A stretch of DNA of 64,000 bases from contig NZ_FRCT01000003.1 of assembly GCF_900143025.1 (NCBI RefSeq), positions 62,001 through 126,000 of the forward strand, read 5' to 3'. A program made the position numbers and the translations under genes. Below the pieces are notes generated by a model. That model searched no databases. It was not told where the DNA came from and was given only the letters and a program-made list of their open reading frames with translations. Positions 45,901 to 52,221 of the stretch are shown in pieces. This DNA comes from Ruminococcus flavefaciens. Its GTDB lineage: Bacteria > Bacillota > Clostridia > Oscillospirales > Ruminococcaceae. Every line of letters starts with the position of its first letter. The first letter of the stretch is position 1.

Positions 45901-46482
45901 AAAGCCGTGTCCTTCTGCCGAATACTCAGCTATACCCTTAAATCTGTATTCAGTTGATGTACCGACTTTTTCTGCACCGATGACCTTACCGTTTTCATCA
46001 AAAAATTTGAACAGAACATTTCCTCTCTTTTCTTCCTGAGAGATCAAGCCCTGTTTTACAAGCGAAACTATGAGGTCATAGTCAAGTCCTCTTGTTTTGC
46101 AAAGATAAGCAAACACACGTTTACAGTTATCTGCTTCATTTATTTCCGGCACTCCCTCTTTTTCAGCAGTTTTCTTGGGAGTGTCGGTATGAGGCGGGGT
46201 ATATGTGCGTTCATAGTGTTCGCCGTTCAGGGCTTCCACCGCTTCGACAAACGACATATTCATATACTGACGGAGGAAGGCGATGTTGTCACCGCCCTCG
46301 TCCGTACTGAACCTGTGCCATACTCCACGTTCGCCGGGGGCATTGTCCTTGATGTGCATACTGTCATGGTCTTTCCAGATGTATTCTCGCCCCACACGTT
46401 TCAGGTCAAAGCCGTTCTGCATAAGAAATTGCGGAAGATTGACCGTACTTGCCCTTTCTATCTGTTCTTCACTCAGTCTCAT
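33934..46482 (-). CDS. giant primase/Toprim-methyltransferase-helicase fusion of the conjugative element
   Basis: 4182 residues in one open frame. The N-terminal 330 residues form a CHC2-like/DUF3991 primase part with a Toprim core (FLCSDNDEKGNQ at about 257). Several short repeat modules follow (about 340-545). A MutS-domain-I-like GDFYEMYGKNAEIGEE is at about 1440. An N6-adenine methyltransferase core has LEPAMGVGNFF (about 2636) and NVPFGE (about 2700) in place of NPPF. A superfamily 2 helicase has HSVGAGKTFEM (about 3329), FVDEAHEF (about 3488) and DQRAGRIIRQGNQ (about 3847). It would make primers, modify and unwind incoming element DNA. The ATG directly follows the stop of the upstream gene. 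Such polyproteins are typical of these elements, but this is at the upper end of size. Confidence 0.9.
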   Translation of the reverse strand: MRLSEEQIERASTVNLPQFLMQNGFDLKRVGREYIWKDHDSMHIKDNAPGERGVWHRFSTDEGGDNIAFLRQYMNMSFVEAVEALNGEHYERTYTPPHTDTPKKTAEKEGVPEINEADNCKRVFAYLCKTRGLDYDLIVSLVKQGLISQEEKRGNVLFKFFDENGKVIGAEKVGTSTEYRFKGIAEYSAEGHGFEVVRGKGDKAFFFESAIDMLSYLQMHDKELDNCRMVSMMGLKPSIVLDTILRYNIPPQNVFLCSDNDEKGNQFAERLMSEYPDMKRIVTPDTYKDWNDMLRGIPKKEIDTEQKTEVKKEADRMAAIGNEYWNSATDNRDKAVISMSVEDFSALFQKLEDSGLNYRAYRVASGFKMAVNAADVGTIRQLAGKNLEAAGSTVPFSPPEKNIIGNVEYRYIPNKEYISADRDLILKMADTLDKQGIKFSGRIYPTGKGTLTVSRNDLAYVRSVRDNIIGKRRQVGIGEKGQVIGNRSVSAQNRHLYMSTLTPKQYEEVKPFIETNARYSGVIRDGKVMFSVDRDEAQAFHRALDTAKREVGLIHTMQDQELPMEQMIALSPVMHRLAVEDAQLQLSDFFDKRYDEAQFGEMLSLVNAYLDQPASERYGEHSKLNDMLEAKSSFDRTIELSDFFFQHDFSEEQKSAIATMFVGEVTRGQIDSIDETFTAEDIQEYAEILQSALQESDIEDFLAEHAHSVQKQADRDQALADALASHKDIQLSGSSDDLTNFRLHYDTEINNGEGGYNLIADRTAAPIIKDMSISVLSDDISFDTFKDFLSSHNLAFESVIDTIVPEKQATEEEVLFSNADLARFLAEHTLSSDEWESMAYPLFERGYLEKHQPSDNSSFGYHLPEKELYALAERYHQGDDIRRELALGLMIHASDNIADKDKVEFVFEDGKISDRTYYYAENLRHTMHLSYGDDGITCSFSGMERFVSFQEIGQAFIDRIHEEFDDLAFWWVRDDIQAAVPDISDEKIADLLTAFDGAAMADWEKGDNQPKINRIKKALYDILGDEAQTEQVFAIIAKEKYHVTFEPERKPDSLEFQFGYSKDGNDRWFTESGLLSDFAEEHGEISFALANALMEYLDDKQHQERMIPDLNAGYYKKTNFEIRAVVDGQEFNFSNRFDIGDGKGTGGGSLIDHIRTICENALASTAYPYNTPESKETPRNMLNVLVPYLEAHSSLTAEEQKILDDFKEKNPIRTIDDVEKAQGKFQIYQLPGGDKYHGVRFEGLDRLKAEGVQLNKDDYELVYEGLVGEFRGNATLEGIFTQFNTNHPEDFRGHSLSVSDVIVISVDDKDTAYYCDSFGFTEMPDFFLEKEKEQEKSAPSVADLEVGDIIMYDGARREIEEISADRIKMKDLDAPDYGGILIGTSDVLAYDGWQQDMEKKGFEILSKAEKPVPVVDTPEQAEPEDKGPVSIRKVGDFYEMYGKNAEIGEEVLGLRMLSKNGQPMVGFPDHVKDEYSAKLREAGYTVLIEQAFELNPPKREAEKLQTLQQVVDKFFGTDCESAETEGGTWKIAIADGDKVGELFYGGDPVCGIYNRVDKMEIEPYRELSTFPKLLQTAMLEHNPDKPVEIMEYQRTFETPLDKAKWLINDFCEAEYREGADFDDLHNVGLAFTTLTDDELPIQVTADLVDFKITHEFDGEVYNTEKYDSIEDMIENGLTDLDFSDLISVPDEVIERHTGKDEQTVELMSDAADVSDTSSPAEDVPSVTLKYKGDSESLDEIKDKALSLGATVIVDNAEGIISIDTYADHKNELDNLAYELGVMSVDDVPVSDVPAKETEEIYDDAPLFADDDVIEQIQADEKADIPFWQKPDIEGEQLSLFGDPEPIQTKTPDKAKVEFAPGPVVDGVQVFEALAAEIDRGTGFVNGKIRVQEFYEKSKSEPNHPTIQELADFLKKEYGIGGHSGEGNISLVDYDSKGMTFSFENGEKFRHSWHDVAVMTESRLKDNTYLSPEQQEQWQAMKAERSAEENFEPYKVEIGDKFRNKATGVVSEVVSLTGALPYYTDDCTVKRLSGAFEITENISYDKLLNSGLYEYIGRDEPEKEQSAPVKPENAKVTPDNSAVAPKAEKPEIPTVKNLSQLKKAIKPGMMFEITDHLRPECIGERRIVTGVSTVDFTSRKLDENGEPAGKDIHMEFDRAKNWTFDGGELTSRLDNGDMLMSFHFIDSLEREQTIHAEKEPIPLYTGEWAVADNRELYREIVSENERFAKMANEVIGNGKNPVDSVKALVGEFGMERTAFLTALNIVAHPGDGRFYPVDKEWACKVLSPYLEVSPDEVIHRTPKKEQLFERMIDGGKLFSIHNTHLAEFAETLMPEYEKYLEKSRSAEKTSPELSVGDHLEYKGKEYKVESIDMGGFITLADTALEDAPRLMSRVTFLTDEFIRSGEYKKITPTVDAPAPEVTAPEKDDALSSNNANSEEHTDFSQHDDLLKSMFAVNPEFFRGLLPDEMIDEQEQVIQNAVGNISHEDRMAVLHEMMNGEDTPEADDEGERLPEEKSSNFAITDDSLGEGGSKAKFRANVDAIRTLKTLEAEKRPATAEEKETLSRYVGWGAIPQAFDKSADKWSAEYKELSELLTPEEYRQARSTVGDAFYTSPTIIEGIYEALGNFGFEGGNVLEPAMGVGNFFGCMPKEMQDSSHLYGVEIDSISGRIAQALYPDADIAISGFEKNSFQNGCFDVAVGNVPFGELGFKDEKHSTTKLHDYFFMEAMDKVKNGGIVAFVTSAGTLDKRDENVRQMLADKADLIGAIRLPGGKNGAFHDNAGTDVTTDIIFLQKHEGKSVAEMSNIPDWVHIGETADGLPINKYFEQHPDMVLGTVVEGNKLYGSGTMVIAEDGFDLRSALHEAVGKLTAEISHDKARDVYAKTEQGLAVKIPSDLRNFSFFMQDDAIYFKKNAVSFEQRFDKKNAQFSRYKAFIELRDITRELIQAQELNKPDSVIADLQAKLGKSYDDFYNKYGLIHSKTNKRYFNEDISYNLVAGLEKKIDKDKLVEKSDIFTKRTICPPKAVECVETAMEALTLSVAEKAKVDFDYMSKLTGMSEDELKQELVGEIFKIPHTENTYQTASEYLSGDIRAKLREAEEIAEYDSDFNINVNALQKAMPEPLKAGDIDVKIGATWLDPKYYDQFMYELLGTPDNNRADKPQSRWFKHSLIQAEYSEHSNSWHIANKKADRSVLVNQKYGSGKMNAYEIMEHLLNLKEPKVYKTIEVPDGLGDTKEKRVIDEEATRVVQKKAKEIKKAFKTWIFKDAERREAIVDRYNELFNSIRPREFDGSALSFPMMNSSIHLHDHQRNAIAHAMFGGNTLFAHSVGAGKTFEMIATAMESKRLGLCTKSLFAVPNHLTEQIGDDFMKLYPGANILVATKKDFQKANRQQLFAKIATGNYDAVIIGHSQLGMIPMSRERQEMVIQSQIDDILEGIEELKRSEGSKFQIKAMEKTRKSLQKQLDRLEKVNQDGTITFEQLGVDKLFVDEAHEFKNLFTPTKLTNVAGISNSASQKALDLFLKCRYLDEKTGGKGVVFATGTPISNSVTELHTMMRYLEYDFLKDHGLQHFDNWVSTFGEQKTDWELKPAGNGFKERTRVAQYTGMPELMSMFKQVADIRTADTLKLDVPDCDYKVVQVEATPFQVELVQELSDRADAINSGNVDPSIDNMLKITSDGRKLGLDPRLIDPAFEDNPDTKLNRCVENVARIHAETAEDKLTQIIFCDLGVPHKNADEVKYDEDGEVIFDDSKSAAEREALEEECDFCVYDDIKAKLVAKGIPADEIAYIHDAKSEKQKSELFEKVRSGEVRILLGSTAKMGTGTNVQDKLIAVHDLDIPWRPADLDQRAGRIIRQGNQNKNVEIYRYVTKGTFDAYSYQTLENKQKFISQIMTSKEPARKCEDVDQQALTYSEIKALCTGDERIKEKLMLDNEVKELKTLSAEYANTVYEMQDKIKAFPMKEEQLTTALSNLQADRKALKALPIDPETKLPVFKMKVGDVEYTDKKEAAKALEEVALSIRIADTPVKVGEFQGFPLSITVHSPAMGGGMTATMQGEYQHSAKLISSFAHNMSRIEAGLYNIDRRIDQVKTNLSKLRVDYEEAQKIVSAPFPQQAELESKSERLEKLTTALNLAAIEAKKNAPKRDQTCYFQRAQLKREAARIAKKKSVPKRTKAQDKKKPGLE

Positions 46483-48561
46483 TTAGCCTAACCCCTGTGT
46501 ATCTTTCTTTTTGGGTGACTTCTGCTTCTGGGGCTGTTTCTTGCCCTGTCCGCTGATACGCTGAACCTCTCGTTTCAGCTGTGAACGTGAGAAAAACGCC
46601 CGTCCCTGGTCTTTCTTCGATACCGTAACAGCCGACTTATCGCCGTTCATAACAGCGGAGTGTGCAATGCCTTTCTTGTCAAGTTCAGCGACCTTTGCTT
46701 TTGCCTGTTCCTCGGTCATCGGCAGAGTTACCCTGAACTCTTTGGGCAGAGCCTTGTAAAATTCGGGATTGATATACTCCGCAGCCCGCACACCCTTGAC
46801 CTTATTTTCTATCTGCTTGTAAACCTTAGCATTGTCTTTCGATACGGTGATCGCAACAGTATCATTCTTGCGGACTACGGCAGAATACGGAATTTTCTCA
46901 GCCATAAGCCCCTTTACGATCTCACGAGCAACCTCTGTCGCTTCAACACGGGAATGTCTCTGCTCTTTGGAAAGAGAAGCATAGTATTCGGGGTTGATCG
47001 TTTGGTATTTGCCTTTCTCGCCTTTGCCTGCATTCTCCTTAGCCGCCTGTGTCTTGGCGATCTTGCCGATAGTGGAGTACATAATGTCATTGAGAGCCAC
47101 AAGGTCTTTCTTTGATACCGTGATACCCACCTTGTCATCGCCACGAGCGGCGGCGGAAAACTCAATGCCTGCATTGGAAAGCGCCGCCATAACAGAGACC
47201 GCCTGTGCTTCGGTCATGCTCTCAATGTGGCGGTCATTCCTCGGCAGTTCCTTGTAATAATCGGGATTGACACGGAAAGCGCCGTCCTCATTCATCTCTG
47301 CCTTGCCGTCAGCGACCATATCAAGAAGCCAGTCCTGCACCTCGGAAACTTCTTCCTCATGGGTGCGTTCTTCATTTACGGCATCTAAGGAAGAAAGAGC
47401 CTTTTCGACTACCGCAAGTTCGCCTTGAAGCCTTGCAATATCCTCGTTTGCCATTTCACGCATTTCCTGTCTGATATGCGGATTGTCCGCAATGGTCTGC
47501 GCCGCTTCAATAGACTCCGCTAAATCAGCCCTTGTCTTTTCAAGGTCAGCCTTTGAACCGTTGTTGATAATGCCGTCTATCATGTTGTAGTCATCTTCAA
47601 GCTGTTCCTCGACCGTCAAGTTGAACTTATCAGCCAGCGAAGCGATCTGCGACTTGTCAAGTTCCTCGGTCTCCTGAGCATAGAAAAGCGTATCTTCCGC
47701 AAGTCCCGAAGTTGTCTCAATGCCGTTTTCAGCCACATCAGCCAGCTTGTCGCTTGTCAGCTTCATCTGAGCGTCAAGGGTGTCATTGTCCTGCATGGAG
47801 TAGAACTCATCGGGCTGATGAACCTTGTCAATACGCTCGTCAACAGACTGAATACGCTCTGAAAGCGTATTTATCTGCTGTTGCAGTTTGTACTTGTCAA
47901 CAACGCTGGTCTCGGGAGAATTGTATTTCTCTACGATACTGTCTTTTTTAGCGGTAAGAGCCTTCTTCTTATCCATAAGACAGTTGAATGTCGCTTCATT
48001 GAGCCTGTCCATAGCATCGGAAAAGGCTTCACGGCGGTGCTTGTTAAAGCCGATAGAAAAACTCTTGATCGCATCGCTGAGAGCAACCACTCTGTCCAGC
48101 TTGTGGGAGATAGTGTCACGCTTTGCGGTCATGGCATCTATCTTCTTCCAGCCGTTTTCAATCTTCTGCTCACGCTTGGGGATCTTATCCTCACGGATAG
48201 CCGTGATACGTTCTTCATTACGGCGGATCATGCTCTGCACAAGGGGAACACCGCCGAGAGTAGCCGAGAGCATACGGTTGGTATCTTCCAGCTTGTCAGC
48301 CTTAGCGGACAGGGCTTCGATTTTCGCTCTGTTTCGGTCTATCTTGTCCGTCTGATTGGCGATCTTCTCATCAAGGGAGTCGATACGGCTCTGATGATGT
48401 TCCGCTTTGGCATTCAGAAAAGGAAGAAGTTTTCCCGATTTCTGAATATTGTTCTCATGCTCATGTTCCTGAGCCTGTGCCTGTTTTCTGCGAAGTTCTT
48501 CCTCTGCGTCAGTCACAGGCTGGTCATTGGTGCGCTTGTCATCATTATCCTGTACGGGCAT
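46483..48561 (-). CDS. coiled-coil protein with three C-terminal repeats, conjugative element
   Basis: 692 residues. The first 400 are highly charged coiled coil (about 30-260 and 290-400). Three related modules follow at about 430-492, 522-587 and 595-665. Each begins with NP-x-[FY]-Y and ends in TVSK, with a GI-x-x-SA core between. The C-terminus has FFSRSQLKREVQRIS and a Lys-rich tail ending GLG, almost the same as the end of the giant protein encoded next. Family unnamed to me; a structural or relaxosome-associated role is inference. The start is eight bases after the small 27-codon gene. Confidence 0.75.
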   Translation of the reverse strand: MPVQDNDDKRTNDQPVTDAEEELRRKQAQAQEHEHENNIQKSGKLLPFLNAKAEHHQSRIDSLDEKIANQTDKIDRNRAKIEALSAKADKLEDTNRMLSATLGGVPLVQSMIRRNEERITAIREDKIPKREQKIENGWKKIDAMTAKRDTISHKLDRVVALSDAIKSFSIGFNKHRREAFSDAMDRLNEATFNCLMDKKKALTAKKDSIVEKYNSPETSVVDKYKLQQQINTLSERIQSVDERIDKVHQPDEFYSMQDNDTLDAQMKLTSDKLADVAENGIETTSGLAEDTLFYAQETEELDKSQIASLADKFNLTVEEQLEDDYNMIDGIINNGSKADLEKTRADLAESIEAAQTIADNPHIRQEMREMANEDIARLQGELAVVEKALSSLDAVNEERTHEEEVSEVQDWLLDMVADGKAEMNEDGAFRVNPDYYKELPRNDRHIESMTEAQAVSVMAALSNAGIEFSAAARGDDKVGITVSKKDLVALNDIMYSTIGKIAKTQAAKENAGKGEKGKYQTINPEYYASLSKEQRHSRVEATEVAREIVKGLMAEKIPYSAVVRKNDTVAITVSKDNAKVYKQIENKVKGVRAAEYINPEFYKALPKEFRVTLPMTEEQAKAKVAELDKKGIAHSAVMNGDKSAVTVSKKDQGRAFFSRSQLKREVQRISGQGKKQPQKQKSPKKKDTQGLG

Positions 48562-48569
48562 TGGCTACC

Positions 48570-48653
48570 TCACTTTCTTCTCTTAACGAAAACGATGATA
48601 CCTGCGGTCACTGCTGTAACAACAGCGCTTGTGATGATAATAAACTTCTTCAT
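48570..48653 (-). CDS. 27-residue membrane peptide
   Basis: Start ATG overlaps the stop TGA of the 243-residue gene (ATGA), with GAAAGGAAA upstream. The product begins MKKFIIITSAVVTAVTAGII, a single membrane helix, and ends in a basic VKRRK. It matches the style of other small membrane proteins in this module. The overlap and spacing to the next gene (eight bases) support that it is translated. Confidence 0.65.
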   Translation of the reverse strand: MKKFIIITSAVVTAVTAGIIVFVKRRK

Positions 48654-49381
48654 TGTCCGAATTTCCTTTCTCTTTCAGTTTTCTCGGCGGTCAGCTTGTC
48701 CTTGACCGCCTGTTTGCGTCTTACCATTTCAGCCTGACGGCGAATGACTTCTCTTGAAATAAGCCCTGTGCGGACTTCCTCTTTGTCCGCAAGTTCAGCC
48801 TTGTCCCGATGATCTTCGTCACCCTTGAGAACATTCTGCCTGTGCTGAGTATCTGCAAAATATACAGTCTCACGCTTTTCGGGAGTATTGTTCTGCTGTA
48901 CCTCACGTTCCTTTGCTTCTTCCAGGTCACGCTCCGTCTGCCTGTTGGCAGTATACGCCCTTGTCAGCTCACGCTGAATGGTGGGCGTGTCACAGTACCA
49001 GAGCCGTGTAAACATACGGCACAGCTGGACTTGCAGTTCGTTCGGTCTGTTCCGTAATGTGCCTTCCGTTACATTGAGATAGTGCGCCACCGAGGGGAGA
49101 AGCACAAGATAACTGCTGTCATCTTTATGCTCCTTGATCTCACGGAGCATTTCTTCAAACTCATCGGAACTTGCTTTCTTCACGATCTCATCAACCGTGT
49201 CCTTATAATCGGCATCATAGGAAAAGCGCATCTGCTTATCCGTAAAAGTGCCGATATGCGGTACACCGCTTGTTTTAAGGGCGATTGCCAACAGCTTGCC
49301 CTTGTCGGTATCAAGTGTGACGTACTCTCTGCTGTCTTTTGGAAAGTTATCCTCACCAAAGGAAAAAATATGGTCACTCAC
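48650..49381 (-). CDS. unknown protein of the conjugative element (243 residues)
   Basis: A soluble protein with an N-terminal beta-rich part (about 1-60, DNFPKDSREYVTLDTDKG), a helical centre and a highly charged C-terminal helix (about 150-243, rich in Glu, Arg and Lys). No domain recognised. ATGA overlaps at both ends link it to the 170-residue gene upstream and the 27-residue gene downstream. Confidence 0.75.
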   Translation of the reverse strand: MSDHIFSFGEDNFPKDSREYVTLDTDKGKLLAIALKTSGVPHIGTFTDKQMRFSYDADYKDTVDEIVKKASSDEFEEMLREIKEHKDDSSYLVLLPSVAHYLNVTEGTLRNRPNELQVQLCRMFTRLWYCDTPTIQRELTRAYTANRQTERDLEEAKEREVQQNNTPEKRETVYFADTQHRQNVLKGDEDHRDKAELADKEEVRTGLISREVIRRQAEMVRRKQAVKDKLTAEKTERERKFGQ

Positions 49382-49890
49382 TGCTGCATCATTCCTCTCA
49401 GTTCACCGACAAGCTCCGCATTGGTGCTGTCCTTGTCAAATTCCATTGCATACGCACCGCACATCTGCTCCTGAATACGGCGAGGGAGTTTTCTTAGCTC
49501 TCTGACAGGCACAGCGATGAGCTTTGCGATCTTGTCAAGCTCGATAACCGCAAGCGCCGAATTAGTGAGCATATAGATCTGCTTTGTGTTCGCACTGTTG
49601 GCAAGGTACTCAAACACAATGACCTGCTGTGTCTCAAAGTCAAGGTTTGACAGCGTGACCATAGGAATGCCCGTTGCCTTAGATACCTTTTCAAGTGTGA
49701 GAAGCACAGAGCCTTTCTGCCACAGCAGATCAAGGGCATTGTAAAGCTCTTTTCTGTCCTCATCAGTCCTCACCACGATAGTTTCAAGGACGGTTTTCAT
49801 CTTCGCCCTGATCTCCTCGGGCATAGTAGCGATAGTTTCAGGCTCTACACCGAGCGTCTTTTCGATAGCCGAATAGTCTAAATCGTTCAT
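49378..49890 (-). CDS. unknown helical protein of the conjugative element (170 residues)
   Basis: A soluble, mainly helical protein. It contains GVEPETIATMPEEIRAK near the start and LDKIAKLIAVPVRELRKLP near the end, but no family that I recognise. It overlaps topB (ATGA) and the next gene (ATGA). Synteny next to topB suggests a role in element DNA processing; this is weak inference. Confidence 0.7.
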   Translation of the reverse strand: MNDLDYSAIEKTLGVEPETIATMPEEIRAKMKTVLETIVVRTDEDRKELYNALDLLWQKGSVLLTLEKVSKATGIPMVTLSNLDFETQQVIVFEYLANSANTKQIYMLTNSALAVIELDKIAKLIAVPVRELRKLPRRIQEQMCGAYAMEFDKDSTNAELVGELRGMMQQ

Positions 49891-51908
49891 TTCTTCTTAC
49901 CCTCCGTTTTCCAGTTGTAGTATGTCTTGCCCTGATATTCGTTGGGAACGACTTCGGGCAAAACGATAGTCTTTCTGCCGATTTTCATGTAGCTTGTGCT
50001 TTTGCCGTTCAGAAGCCCCTTGACCTGAGCATCGGACAGCGTTACACCAAAGACCTTAGCAACATTCATTCCGCACTTGCCCTTGCAGTACCACCCGAAC
50101 TTGCCGTTGATGACCTCAGCACCGCACTTAGGGCATCTGCCCGCCGATTCAAACTTGCCGTCTGAAAAAGAAACAGAATTATCGGACTTGCCGTATTTAC
50201 CGCACATTTCACGGACATTCTGCTCGATCTCCGACATAAAGCTGTCAGCAGAATACTGTCCGTGTTCAACCTGCCGGAGCTTCATTTCCCATTCAGCCGT
50301 CAGCTTTGCCGACTTCACTTCATCGGGGACTACGCTCACAAGGTCAATGCCCCTGTCGGTGGGAATGATCTGTTTGCCCTTGCGTTCCGCATAGCCGTTC
50401 TTGACAAGACTTTCGATGACAGCGGCCCTTGTTGCAGGCGTACCTAAGCCCTTTTTCTCGGATTCGTCATCATATTCGTCCTGTCCGGCGTGTTCCATAG
50501 CGGATAAGAGAGTATCTTCGGTGTAAGGCTTCGGCGGACTTGTGAAGTGTTCGTCCTTGCTTAAACTGCCGGTCAGGACTTGACCCTCAGTCAAGACAGG
50601 GAGCGACTTGTCATCTTCCTTATCATCGGCGGATTTCACCGCATAGCGTTTCCAGCCCATATCAAGGACGGTCTTACCGCTTGCCGTAAACTCAGTACCA
50701 CCGCACTCAGCCGTCACTTTGACCGATTCATACTTATGTGCAGGAGCAGAAGCACACATCAGCTTTCTCGCCACAAGAACAAGGATATTCTTTTCTCCTG
50801 CCGGAAGTCCGTTAAGGTCAGCCGTGGCAATACCGCTTGTGGGGATAATTGCATGGTGTCCCGTGACTTTCTTGTTGTTAATAACTTTACGCAGATCGGG
50901 AGTATGCACCATATTGAAGCCGAGATAGGTATTGCAGAGCCTCAGCACATCAAGCGCCGTCTGCTCCATATCGTCCGATAAGAATTGACTGTCTGTTCGG
51001 GGATATGTGACCAGCTTCTTTTCATACAGATTTTGCGTGTAGTCAAGAGTCTGCTGGGCAGTGTAACCGTAGGTTTTGTTGGCTTCACGCTGTAAGGTGG
51101 TAAGGTCATAGAGTTTTGGTGCGCTGATCGTTGTGACTTCCTTTTTGACCGCCTTCACCGTAACAGGCTTTCCCTCACAAGAAGAAATCAGGTCATTGAC
51201 CGCAGTTTCATCGTTGATTCTTGCAGAGGACAGGGTAAAGCCGTCACAGACTATATCCGCAGTAAAATACTTCTGCTTGATGAAATGCTTAACGTCATAG
51301 TTACGCTTTACAAGCATTGCAAGCGTAGGTGTCTGCACTCTGCCAATATTCAGCTTACCGCCGTACCGACAGGAGAACAGCCGAGAACCGTTCATGCCAA
51401 CAAGCCAGTCAGCCTTAGCCCGTGAAAAGCCTGCATAGAACAGGTTATCGTATGCGGACATTGGCTTCATGGAATTGAGTGCCTGCCTGATAGCCGATTC
51501 TTCCAAAGAAGAAACCCACAAACGCTTGACGGGCTTTCTGCACCGAGCCATTTGATAGACATAGCGGAAAATACATTCTCCCTCACGGTCAGCGTCCGTG
51601 GCACAGATGATCTCGGTCACGTCATCACGCCCCATAAGCGCCTTGACAATGCCGAACTGCTCCTTAGTGCTTTCCGTGACCTTGAACTGCCATGATTCGG
51701 GTATCATAGGGAGCTGAGAAAAACTCCATTTCTGCTCCCACCCACAGCCGTATTCGTTGGGATTTTTAAGCCCGACCAAGTGACCGACACACCATGACAC
51801 AATGTAGCCACTGCCTTCGATGCAGCCCTTGTTGGTTTTGTTAGCACCCACCACCGAGGACAAGGCTCTCCCGACCGAGGGTTTCTCGGCAAGAATAAGA
51901 ACGCTCAA
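49887..51908 (-). CDS. topB: DNA topoisomerase III
   Basis: 673 residues, a type IA topoisomerase. The Toprim start is VLILAEKPSVGRALS, then DADREGE. The active-site Tyr is in VTYPRTDSQFLS. A C-terminal zinc-type segment has CPKCGAEV and a second Cys pair in YCKGKCG. TopB copies encoded on Tn1549-type elements aid decatenation and transfer. Starts in ATGA overlap with the 100-residue gene. Confidence 0.95.
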   Translation of the reverse strand: MSVLILAEKPSVGRALSSVVGANKTNKGCIEGSGYIVSWCVGHLVGLKNPNEYGCGWEQKWSFSQLPMIPESWQFKVTESTKEQFGIVKALMGRDDVTEIICATDADREGECIFRYVYQMARCRKPVKRLWVSSLEESAIRQALNSMKPMSAYDNLFYAGFSRAKADWLVGMNGSRLFSCRYGGKLNIGRVQTPTLAMLVKRNYDVKHFIKQKYFTADIVCDGFTLSSARINDETAVNDLISSCEGKPVTVKAVKKEVTTISAPKLYDLTTLQREANKTYGYTAQQTLDYTQNLYEKKLVTYPRTDSQFLSDDMEQTALDVLRLCNTYLGFNMVHTPDLRKVINNKKVTGHHAIIPTSGIATADLNGLPAGEKNILVLVARKLMCASAPAHKYESVKVTAECGGTEFTASGKTVLDMGWKRYAVKSADDKEDDKSLPVLTEGQVLTGSLSKDEHFTSPPKPYTEDTLLSAMEHAGQDEYDDESEKKGLGTPATRAAVIESLVKNGYAERKGKQIIPTDRGIDLVSVVPDEVKSAKLTAEWEMKLRQVEHGQYSADSFMSEIEQNVREMCGKYGKSDNSVSFSDGKFESAGRCPKCGAEVINGKFGWYCKGKCGMNVAKVFGVTLSDAQVKGLLNGKSTSYMKIGRKTIVLPEVVPNEYQGKTYYNWKTEGKKK

Positions 51909-52207
51909 TCAATTGCACCCCCGTCGGAAACATACATCACCACATCTTTTTCAGGTTCGATCTTGTACTTATTGGGAGCAACACACCCGTCATCAGGCTC
52001 ATCATACTTATGCTCAAAGCAAGTGCCGTAGTAGTTGTCTAAGTCCTCATCATCGTCCTCGTCAAAATCATCGAGGTCATCGCCGTACTTGTCACGGAAC
52101 TTCGCATTGGCTTCACCGTTGCACTCACCGAACTTGTACGCTGCATAAGCGATACCGCCCACAGCGCCGAGACCTGCCACACACTTGATGATCTTCTTGA
52201 TATTCAT
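51905..52207 (-). CDS. small membrane protein with acidic tail (100 residues)
   Basis: A membrane helix at about 7-25 (IKCVAGLGAVGGIAYAAYKF) is followed by a very acidic section with DDLDDFDEDDDEDLD (about 43-57) and a hydrophilic tail. It belongs to a set of similar one-helix proteins in this module. ATGA overlap with topB. Confidence 0.7.
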   Translation of the reverse strand: MNIKKIIKCVAGLGAVGGIAYAAYKFGECNGEANAKFRDKYGDDLDDFDEDDDEDLDNYYGTCFEHKYDEPDDGCVAPNKYKIEPEKDVVMYVSDGGAID

Positions 52208-52221
52208 ATAAAAACCCTCCG

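Noticed and set aside
33934..46482. BREX or type I restriction methyltransferase-helicase pair
   Set aside because: Primase, Toprim and MutS-like parts and the position in the conjugation module match element polyproteins; no other BREX or Hsd genes are seen.
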